DNA from: DASYSL01 sp036003365
Lineage (GTDB): Bacteria; Eisenbacteria; RBG-16-71-46; DASYSL01
Length of the DNA stretch: 6,462 nt
Reading direction: 5' to 3'
Assembly: GCA_036003365.1 (NCBI GenBank)
Contig: DASYSL010000095.1
Location: 1-6,462, forward strand
Shown here: piece after piece, positions 1-4,913 of the stretch
How positions within the stretch are numbered: the stretch's first letter is position 1
Layout of the letters: each line of letters opens with the position of its first letter
The notes under the pieces: generated by a model
What the model was told of the DNA's origin: nothing
Seen by the model: only the letters and a program-made list of their open reading frames with translations
Database searches by the model: none
Made by a program: the position numbers and the translations under genes

Positions 1-358
1 CGATGTCGGCGCCGCCAACCGTGCCCTTCATGCGCGCCGAGTGCGCCGAATTGTTCGCGCCGCCTTCGCTCATCTCGAAGGTGCCGCCTAGCGCGCCGGA
101 GAGCGGCCAGATGTCGGAGCCGCCGTTGTCCTTGGTATCGAGGAAGGTGTACCAGTAGCCGCCGCGGCCCTCGACGAAGTTCGTCTTGTTCGCGGATTCG
201 CCGTCCGAGATCATGGCCGTGGCCGCGGGACAGGATTTACCTTCCGGCGATTGCGCGGTCTTGGGTGACGCGGGGTCGACCTTTTCGACGCAAGCGCCGA
301 GCCCGAGGCCGAGCGCGCCGAGAGCGGCCGCCGTCACGCACATCATCAGTCGTTGCAT
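1..358 (-). CDS. Putative lipoprotein with predicted carbohydrate-binding-like domain, N-terminal part (truncated by window edge)
   Basis: The frame is open from an ATG at 358 to the window edge, giving 119 residues with no stop, so the C-terminus is missing. Residues 1-22 form a lipoprotein signal peptide (hydrophobic A/L/G core) ending in the lipobox L-G-A-C with Cys23. Residue +2 is Val, not the Asp that retains lipoproteins in the inner membrane in enterobacteria, so an outer-membrane location is possible. A second Cys (43) lies in the mature part. Residues 64-72 (GRGGYWYTF) and the following Gly/Asn/Ser-rich stretch, with S-A-R-M-K at 107-111, resemble the start of galactose-binding or jelly-roll domains in many myxobacterial surface lipoproteins. 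That resemblance is from memory, not a search. An AGGTGA ribosome binding site 5 nt upstream supports this start. Function is unknown; a surface glycan- or polysaccharide-binding role is inference. Confidence 0.8.
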   Translation of the reverse strand, partial: MQRLMMCVTAAALGALGLGLGACVEKVDPASPKTAQSPEGKSCPAATAMISDGESANKTNFVEGRGGYWYTFLDTKDNGGSDIWPLSGALGGTFEMSEGGANNSAHSARMKGTVGGADI

Positions 359-363
359 GGTGA

Positions 364-369
364 TCACCT
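364..369 (-). promoter_or_regulatory. Ribosome binding site of the left-edge lipoprotein
   Basis: Read on the minus strand this is AGGTGA, a near-consensus Shine-Dalgarno element 5 nt before the ATG at 358. It is one of the two clear ribosome binding sites in the window, the other being before 3812, and it fixes the start of the lipoprotein. Confidence 0.6.
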
Positions 370-433
370 GAGAAAGCCGCGGCGCGCGACCCGCCACTCG
401 GGAAGCTTACGCAAAAACGCCTGCGGGCGGCGC

Positions 434-463
434 ATGTTGGACTTTCGGGGCCCGGGCTGTCAA
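434..463 (-). promoter_or_regulatory. Candidate sigma70-type promoter of the left-edge lipoprotein
   Basis: Read on the minus strand, a perfect TTGACA -35 box (458-463) is followed after 18 bp by CAACAT (434-439). CAACAT keeps the A at position 2 and the A-T at positions 5-6 of the -10 consensus. Transcription would start near 427 and give a leader of about 70 nt before the ATG at 358. The -35 match is strong and the -10 match moderate. No operator-like repeat stands out beside it. Confidence 0.35.
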
Positions 464-530
464 TCACGAATCTGGAACCGGTACCAGGCCCCTGCCGCCG
501 GGATCCGCGCCACCCGTGTTTCCGGCCCGA

Positions 531-1520
531 TCAGAGGCCGTAGCTCAGCGTGAGTGCGACCGCGGGCGAGAAGGCGAAATTCCCCAGCATGAGCTGCGCC
601 CGGAGCTCTCCGCTCAGCATGAAGTTGCCGAACGGGATGCTGGCGCCGCCGCTCACGGCCCCGAAGAAGGGACCGGTCGTGCGCCAGGCGTCGAGGTTCG
701 TCGGGTGCTTCGCCTCGTACGCGATGTGGTCTTTGTAGACCTGGACGCTGACCTTGCCGTCGACCTCGGCAAACCCAGCGGCTACGGAGGCAAAGGGGCG
801 GATGCCCTGGCGCTCGAACGGCGAGTCGCCAAAGTAGTACGCGGCCCGGAGCTCGCCGCCGATCGGCTTGGGCGCCTTGGACCCGGTGACTCCGGGCGCC
901 TGCAGGAGCAGCATTCCGAAGCGGGCGCCGAGCTGCCACTGCGAGCCGAGGACGCGGTCGTAGCCGAGGTTGATGCGAAGCGTGCCGAGGCCGAAGCCGC
1001 CGTGCACCTGGTTGCCGGCGCCGTGATAAACGTCGCCCTTGTAGACGCCGGCGGAGTCGCGGCAGGAGTAGTCGCCCTGCCCTTTGAACTCTTTGCCGTT
1101 GATGTCCACGGAGGGGCACACGTCGGGCGTGCTGCCGTAGACCAGAAAATCCTGCTGAATCATCAGGCTGAGCCAGTTCAGCGGGAACGGGGACGGCGCT
1201 TCGGGCTCACTCGATTGAGGCGGCGCGTCCTCTTCCTCCAAGGTCACGGGCTCCGGCTCCGCCTCGCCCGGCTTCTTCTTCTTCGGGGTCTGATCGACCA
1301 TCTCCACTTGGCTCGACTGGGAGTCGGTCGTGCCGGGTGCAGTCCCGCCTTCGTTCTCCTTGCCGGCATTGTCATCCATGCTCGGCCCGGTCTTCTTCGA
1401 CTGCTTCGTCTTCTTGGTCTTGGCGTCGGCCGAGCCCTCTAAGACGACATGGGTCATGCCCACGGCGAGCGGAAGAACGAGCCAACGGAGGGCGCTTGGG
1501 GTCCAGGGCTGGCGAGGCAT
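531..1520 (-). CDS. Exported protein with charged linker and probable outer-membrane beta-barrel domain
   Basis: 329 residues from the ATG at 1520, ending at TGA 531-533. The N-terminus is a Sec-type signal peptide: Arg12 before a hydrophobic core (13-27, W-L-V-L-P-L-A-V-G-M), then A-D-A at 31-33 as a likely signal peptidase I site. Residues 34-112 are low-complexity, first Lys-rich, then Ser/Thr/Gly-rich, then Glu/Pro-rich, so probably disordered. From about 115 on, short alternating hydrophobic/polar stretches with Gly and aromatic residues (for example L-R-A-A-Y-Y-F at 224-230 and P-F-A-S-V-A-A-G-F at 242-250) suggest a beta-barrel ending L-T-L-S-Y-G-L. Cys135 and Cys153 could form an extracytoplasmic disulfide. 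The frame extends upstream to a TTG at 1556, but the ATG gives a clean signal peptide and a -10-like TATACC lies between the two, so the ATG is preferred. I recall similar barrels with hydrophilic linkers in myxobacteria. Function is unknown. Confidence 0.8.
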   Translation of the reverse strand: MPRQPWTPSALRWLVLPLAVGMTHVVLEGSADAKTKKTKQSKKTGPSMDDNAGKENEGGTAPGTTDSQSSQVEMVDQTPKKKKPGEAEPEPVTLEEEDAPPQSSEPEAPSPFPLNWLSLMIQQDFLVYGSTPDVCPSVDINGKEFKGQGDYSCRDSAGVYKGDVYHGAGNQVHGGFGLGTLRINLGYDRVLGSQWQLGARFGMLLLQAPGVTGSKAPKPIGGELRAAYYFGDSPFERQGIRPFASVAAGFAEVDGKVSVQVYKDHIAYEAKHPTNLDAWRTTGPFFGAVSGGASIPFGNFMLSGELRAQLMLGNFAFSPAVALTLSYGL

Positions 1521-1534
1521 CGAAGCGGCGAGAC

Positions 1535-1564
1535 GGTATAGCAATTCGTCTCGCAAGAGCGCAA
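1535..1564 (-). promoter_or_regulatory. Candidate promoter of the outer-membrane barrel gene
   Basis: Read on the minus strand, TTGCGC (1559-1564) and TATACC (1535-1540) are separated by 18 bp. The -10 keeps four of six consensus bases and the -35 only three. The -10 ends 14 nt before the ATG at 1520, so a transcript would have a very short leader. A 15-bp palindrome (1574-1588) begins 9 bp upstream of the -35. Confidence 0.3.
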
Positions 1565-1573
1565 TCCGTCCAG

Positions 1574-1588
1574 GTCATCGTCGATGAC
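1574..1588. promoter_or_regulatory. Perfect 15-bp palindrome, candidate operator
   Basis: GTCATCG-T-CGATGAC: two perfect 7-bp arms around a single base, in the intergenic region between the divergent barrel gene and phosphofructokinase gene. A one-base centre is a poor RNA hairpin loop but suits a dimeric DNA-binding protein. It sits just upstream of the candidate -35 of the barrel gene, where an activator or repressor could act. No regulator gene is adjacent. Confidence 0.35.
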
Positions 1589-1597
1589 GATTCCTCG

Positions 1598-1615
1598 GCC
1601 GGTCATTGGACCGGC
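1598..1615. repeat. Inverted repeat in the divergent promoter region
   Basis: GCCGGTC-ATTG-GACCGGC: perfect 7-bp arms around a 4-nt centre, only 9 bp from the palindrome at 1574-1588. It could be a second operator or a cruciform/hairpin element. The remainder of the 230-bp region (1521-1750) holds a 10-bp palindrome CCACGCGTGG at 1689-1698 and a TATAGG at 1735-1740, but no gene. Confidence 0.35.
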
Positions 1616-1750
1616 GTCGTGCGAATTCACGAGAAGTTTCGCGTGTCACTCTACGGAGAGGACGACGCACCGCCGCGGCTCGTGAGGTCCACGCGTGGCG
1701 GGTCCGCCGCGGCGCGTCCTAGCGGCAAAAGTGCTATAGGCGCCGCCCTC

Positions 1751-3034
1751 ATGGCAGATAACGACAAGCTTGCAATCGTGGTCGGCGGCGGACCGGCCCC
1801 GGGTATCAACAGCGTGATCGGCGCCGCGACGATTCGCGCTTGCCTCTCGGGCATCGAAGTCGTCGGCATCATGGACGGCTTCTCGCGCATCATGAAGGGC
1901 GACACGAGCACCGTGCGGAAGCTCGACATCGAGTCCGTGTCGCGCGTGCACTTCCGTGGCGGCTCGGTGCTGCGCACCGCCCGCGCCAACCCGACCAAGG
2001 ACCCGAAGACGATCGCCGCCTCGCTCGACTCGCTGAAGAAGCTCGGCGTCGGCAAGCTCATCACCATCGGCGGCGACGACACCGCCTTCTCCGCGCTCAC
2101 CCTGGCCGACCACTCCAAGGGGAGCCTCCGCGTCGTGCACGTGCCGAAGACGATCGACAACGATCTCGACCTGCCCGACAGCATCCCCACCTTCGGCTAC
2201 CAAACGGCGCGCCACGTCGGCACCGGCATCGTGCAGGATCTCCTGACGGACGCGCAGACGACCTCGCGCTGGTACTTCGTGATCGCGATGGGCCGCAAGG
2301 CGGGCCATCTCGCGCTCGGCATCGGCAAGGCCGCGGGCGCCACGCTCACCATCATCCCCGAGGAGTTCGGCAAGAAGACGATCCCGCTCGACGAGATGGC
2401 CGACATCCTGGTCGGCGCCATCGTGAAGCGTCTGGCTCACGGTCGTCAGGACGGCGTCGCCGTGCTCGCCGAGGGCTTGGTCGAGCACCTGACCGAGGCC
2501 GAGCTCAAGGCGGTCGCCGGCGACGTGGAGCTCGACGAGCACGGGCACATCCGCATGGCCGAGATCGAGTTCGGTCCGATCATCAAGACGCGCGTGCAGG
2601 AAAAGCTCCAGGAGCTCGGGATCAAGATCACCATCGTGCCGAAGAACATCGGCTACGAGCTGCGCTGCACCGATCCGATCCCGTTCGACATGGAGTACAC
2701 GCGCGACCTCGGCTACTGCGCGGCGAAGTACCTGATCGAGGGCGGCTCCGGCGCCATGGTCACGGTGCAGCAGGGCAAGTTCAAGCCGATCAAATTCAGC
2801 GACATGCTCGATCCGGAGACGGGCAAGACACGCGTGCGCATGGTCAACGTCGATACGGAGTCGTACAAGATCGCGCGCCGCTACATGATTCGCCTGCGCA
2901 AAGACGACTTCGACGACGTGAAAGAGCTCGAGAGCCTCGCGAAGACGTCGAAGCTGCCGCCCGCCGAATTCCGCAAGCGCTTCGAGTACATCGTGTCGAG
3001 CGAGGCGCCTCCCCTCGCCTTCAACTATCCCTGA
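1751..3034 (+). CDS. pfp: 6-phosphofructokinase, probably pyrophosphate-dependent
   Basis: 427 residues. It phosphorylates fructose 6-phosphate to fructose 1,6-bisphosphate in the cytoplasm; PPi-dependent members work reversibly in glycolysis and gluconeogenesis. Family motifs appear in order: the phosphate-donor loop G-G-G-P-A-P-G-I-N-S (12-21), G-G-D-D-T (107-111), P-K-T-I-D-N-D (132-138) with the catalytic Asp, and M-G-R-K-A-G (180-185) for substrate binding. Asp110 replaces the Gly of ATP-using enzymes (Gly104 in E. coli PfkA), and Lys133 replaces the second Gly (Gly124). These two changes are the known hallmark of PPi use. At 427 residues it is longer than bacterial ATP-PFK (about 320) and shorter than plant PPi-PFK subunits. 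The frame stays open far upstream, but that part overlaps the opposite-strand barrel gene, and the motif-bearing protein begins properly at this ATG. No clear ribosome binding site is seen; TATAGG lies 10 nt before the ATG, so the message may be leaderless or nearly so. Donor specificity is inferred from two residues. Confidence 0.95.
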   Translation: MADNDKLAIVVGGGPAPGINSVIGAATIRACLSGIEVVGIMDGFSRIMKGDTSTVRKLDIESVSRVHFRGGSVLRTARANPTKDPKTIAASLDSLKKLGVGKLITIGGDDTAFSALTLADHSKGSLRVVHVPKTIDNDLDLPDSIPTFGYQTARHVGTGIVQDLLTDAQTTSRWYFVIAMGRKAGHLALGIGKAAGATLTIIPEEFGKKTIPLDEMADILVGAIVKRLAHGRQDGVAVLAEGLVEHLTEAELKAVAGDVELDEHGHIRMAEIEFGPIIKTRVQEKLQELGIKITIVPKNIGYELRCTDPIPFDMEYTRDLGYCAAKYLIEGGSGAMVTVQQGKFKPIKFSDMLDPETGKTRVRMVNVDTESYKIARRYMIRLRKDDFDDVKELESLAKTSKLPPAEFRKRFEYIVSSEAPPLAFNYP

Positions 3035-3045
3035 GCGTTCGCGAG

Positions 3046-3062
3046 CCCCGTGAAGCGCGGGG
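3046..3062 (+). terminator. GC-rich stem-loop after phosphofructokinase gene
   Basis: CCCCGTG-AAG-CGCGGGG folds into a 7-bp stem (one G-U pair) with a 3-nt loop, 11 nt after the stop codon at 3034. No T-run follows, so it is not a textbook intrinsic terminator. It could pause transcription or protect the 3' end. It lies within the 61-bp gap before the next small gene. Confidence 0.3.
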
Positions 3063-3095
3063 AAGACTGGTGTCGGGCCATCCGTACGATGCGGC

Positions 3096-3380
3096 ATGGC
3101 CCGATGTCTTTGGTGCGCCCTCACGGCCGCGGCACTGCTCGCGGGTTGCGCGTCGTCTCCCGGGCGCGTGGTGTACGTGGAGCGCTCTTATCCGCCCTAC
3201 CCGCCGCCGCCGCCGCGCGTCGTCTACGTGGAGGCGGCGCGGCCCGCTTGGCGCCAGTGCGGGCCACCTGCGTACTCGGTGCATCCGCCGCGCACGCCGG
3301 CCCGCCCGCACCGCCGGCCCCCGCCCGGTCACGCGCCGGCGCGCATGGGCTCGGTACGTCGCGGCGAACGTCCTTCGTAA
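3096..3380 (+). CDS. Small proline-rich lipoprotein
   Basis: 94 residues. Residues 1-17 form a lipoprotein signal peptide with lipobox L-L-A-G-C; Cys18 would be lipidated and the chain anchored in the membrane. The mature part is rich in Pro, Arg and Tyr. The motif R-V-V-Y-V-E occurs twice (24-29 and 41-46) around a Y-P-P-Y-P-P-P-P-P stretch, then a Pro/His/Arg-rich tail follows to residue 94. No catalytic domain is visible; many bacterial envelopes carry such small lipoproteins of unknown role. No ribosome binding site is obvious. An ATG at 3089 lies in a different frame lacking the lipobox. The start is accepted because the signal peptide is clean. The gene follows phosphofructokinase in the same direction and converges with the minus-strand gene ending at 3411. 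Confidence 0.6.
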   Translation: MARCLWCALTAAALLAGCASSPGRVVYVERSYPPYPPPPPRVVYVEAARPAWRQCGPPAYSVHPPRTPARPHRRPPPGHAPARMGSVRRGERPS

Positions 3381-3410
3381 CGGGCGCGTAGGCTTGGAAC
3401 CGAATCGTCG

Positions 3411-3614
3411 TCAGGCGCGGAGGTTCAGGTGGCGTCCGACACTGCCGTGGGCGTTCGGACGATTGACGCCCAGATCCGAGTTATCCGCTTCGAGGGGTGG
3501 GACATACACCTCACTCCCCGCAAACTCGCGCTTCGGATGGGCAGGGTCGATGCCGCGCTTCGCGAGCTCCTCGTCGGCGCAATTGCGACAAGGAAAACCG
3601 TTCACGGAGCGCAT
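3411..3614 (-). CDS. Small CxxC protein, probably metal-binding
   Basis: 67 residues from the ATG at 3614. Near the N-terminus is F-P-C-R-N-C-A-D-E-E-L (residues 7-17), half of a zinc-ribbon-like pair, followed by A-K-R-G-I-D-P. The C-terminus reads L-G-V-N-R-P (48-53), a short Gly/Ser linker and L-N-L-R-A. I recall short proteins with this pattern (CxxC, ADxxLAxRGIDP, GxNRP, RLNL ending) from myxobacterial genomes, where they are uncharacterised; this is memory, not a search. The reading frame continues upstream to a TTG at 3677, but that part is Arg/Pro-rich and non-conserved-looking. A different frame upstream (3602-3721) encodes a second Cys cluster, so the gene could be frameshifted. A weak ribosome binding site (GGGA, 9 nt before the ATG) is present. 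It is convergent with the small lipoprotein, 30 bp away. Confidence 0.6.
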   Translation of the reverse strand: MRSVNGFPCRNCADEELAKRGIDPAHPKREFAGSEVYVPPLEADNSDLGVNRPNAHGSVGRHLNLRA

Positions 3615-3721
3615 GGCTGCAGTCCCGAGAACGGCTCGCCCCGGGAGAGTTTGAGGCGCCGAACGCAGGCGGGGCAAAGATCGCAGTGGGCGGCGGGGGC
3701 GGCGATGGGCAGGAGGCCCAC
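3602..3721 (-). other. Short reading frame with a second Cys cluster, possibly the frameshifted N-terminus of the CxxC gene
   Basis: A GTG at 3721 opens a 39-residue frame containing H-C-D-L-C-P-A-C-V-R-R-L (residues 12-23), stopping at 3602. It overlaps the start of the CxxC protein (ATG 3614) by 13 nt in a different frame. Joined by a -1 shift, the two would give a protein with two CxxC pairs spaced like a zinc ribbon. No ribosome binding site precedes the GTG. Either this is a chance frame in GC-rich DNA, a small overlapping gene, or the broken front of the downstream gene. Confidence 0.25.
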
Positions 3722-3800
3722 ATGTAGGTTGGTAGACGTCGAGAGCGCCTCAACTTCCGTCCTGAGAACGGGTGAGTTAGCCTGCGGGCATTCTGGGACG

Positions 3801-3804
3801 GGAG
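3801..3804 (+). promoter_or_regulatory. Ribosome binding site of the membrane-protein/M48 pair
   Basis: GGAG, preceded by another G (GGGAG from 3800), lies 7 nt before the ATG at 3812. It fixes the start of the first gene of the pair. No convincing promoter was found upstream of it. Confidence 0.55.
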
Positions 3805-3811
3805 TGCAGCC

Positions 3812-4903
3812 ATGGCCGATGAGCACGGTTTGGGTTCGCAAACAGCGAGCGAAGAAGCGCGGGCGTCGGGGGACGCGGGCTCGGTCGAGCGCGACCCTGC
3901 GGGTCTTCTGCAACGGGTGCCAGAACTGCTGCCGCTCGCCGGCCGCTCGCCGCAGCTCAAGCGCGCGATCGAGGAAGGGCGGCCGCATGCCGCGTATCGT
4001 GCACTCATCTGGCTGAAGCTCAGGGGCGCCGGCACCGACGGGCCCCTCGTGAACACGCTGCTCGCGAGGCGCCGGCTCTTCCTGCAGCCGCTCAAAGGCG
4101 CCCCCTGGATGGTCACGTACAACGGCGTTGGCGCGAGCGTGTACGGCGCGACAGAGCTCGACCCACAAGACCGGACCTCGGTGAAGACGCATTACCTGGT
4201 CTTCGTCTTCCTTCCGTTTTTTCCGCTCGGCGCCTACCTCACGCGCCCGGCGGAGCAAGGCAAAGGGTGGACGTTCTTCGGCAAGGTGCCGCTCTCGCTC
4301 CCCCTCTACCTCTGGCAGCGCGGGGTCGCGCTCATCGTGTTGCTCCTCGTGCTCGGCGGGGCGCTGAGCGCCGTCGCGGCGGCACGCTACAACACGGTGC
4401 ACGTCGCCAACGGCTTTCCCTTCCCCGTCCAGGTGAAGATCGGCAGCGCCGAAGCGGTCGTGATGGCGGGCAGCGTGGGTAAGGTGCGGGCGTCGGTGGG
4501 CACGCAACCGATCGAGGTTCGACGCGACGGCGTCGTCATCGATCACGGTAGCGTCGATGTTCCGCGTGGTTTCGACGCGGTGGTTTACAACGTGCTCGGC
4601 GCCGCGCCCGTCTATCTCGAAACGGTGACGTACACCGCCGACTCGCACGATCGGCCCGAGGAAAGCGGTGAGCTCTTTTGCGGGCGCAAGAGCTTCGCTT
4701 TCGACCATGTCGACTACGCGTTTTCCGACCCGCCGGGGCAATTGTCGATGCCGAAAGACTCGAAGCAGGTGCAGAAAAAACACATGGGCATCCTGAGCGC
4801 AGAGCCCGCCAAATGCGCCAAGTACTTGGAGAAGATTGGCCAGACCGCGGGCGCGGGTGAGCTCCGCGACGCGCTCGCGAAGCTGCACGTGCAAAGCGAG
4901 TAG
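3812..4903 (+). CDS. Uncharacterised membrane protein, first gene of a pair with an M48 protease
   Basis: 363 residues. Residues 1-90 are soluble and polar to mildly helical. Residues 102-168 carry a recognisable module: Y-N-G-V-G-A-S-V-Y-G (103-112), a hydrophobic L-V-F-V-F-L-P-F-F-P-L stretch (129-139), then G-W-T-F-F-G-K-V-P-L (152-161). I recall similar NGxGxxxYG...FxPxFPL proteins from myxobacteria and other proteobacteria, without a known function. A strong transmembrane helix spans about 171-191. The C-terminal part (195-363) begins V-H-V-A-N-G-F-P-F-P-V, looks beta-rich, contains V-Y-N-V-L-G-A-A-P-V-Y (258-268), and has cysteines at 290 and 335. If only the 171-191 helix crosses the membrane, this domain is on the opposite side from the N-terminus. 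The stop is 10 bp before the M48 protease start, so co-transcription is likely. A role as partner, anchor or regulator of the protease is inference. Confidence 0.85.
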   Translation: MADEHGLGSQTASEEARASGDAGSVERDPAGLLQRVPELLPLAGRSPQLKRAIEEGRPHAAYRALIWLKLRGAGTDGPLVNTLLARRRLFLQPLKGAPWMVTYNGVGASVYGATELDPQDRTSVKTHYLVFVFLPFFPLGAYLTRPAEQGKGWTFFGKVPLSLPLYLWQRGVALIVLLLVLGGALSAVAAARYNTVHVANGFPFPVQVKIGSAEAVVMAGSVGKVRASVGTQPIEVRRDGVVIDHGSVDVPRGFDAVVYNVLGAAPVYLETVTYTADSHDRPEESGELFCGRKSFAFDHVDYAFSDPPGQLSMPKDSKQVQKKHMGILSAEPAKCAKYLEKIGQTAGAGELRDALAKLHVQSE

Positions 4904-4913
4904 ACGCGCGCCC

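Noticed and set aside
451..457. GC palindrome near GCCCGGGC as a terminator of the barrel gene
   Set aside because: It has no loop and no T-run, and it lies in the spacer of the candidate promoter for the next gene.
516..1442. Plus-strand frame of 308 codons opposite the barrel gene
   Set aside because: The minus-strand frame has a signal peptide, a linker and barrel-like periodicity. The plus-strand translation has none of these.
1521..1556. TTG at 1556 as the start of the barrel gene
   Set aside because: It would put 12 residues ahead of a signal peptide that is already complete from the ATG at 1520, and the candidate -10 box lies in this stretch.
1646..3124. Long open frame of 492 codons on the minus strand opposite phosphofructokinase
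   Set aside because: It is the mirror of a clearly conserved enzyme gene. Its translation is His/Arg/Asp/Ala-rich with no motif, typical of antisense frames in GC-rich DNA.
3203..3218. CCG triplet run as a microsatellite
   Set aside because: It encodes the polyproline run of the small lipoprotein and needs no other explanation.
1840..3654. Long plus-strand frame of 604 codons overlapping phosphofructokinase and beyond
   Set aside because: The translation is extremely rich in Arg, His and Ala with no domain, and it overlaps several better-supported genes in another frame.
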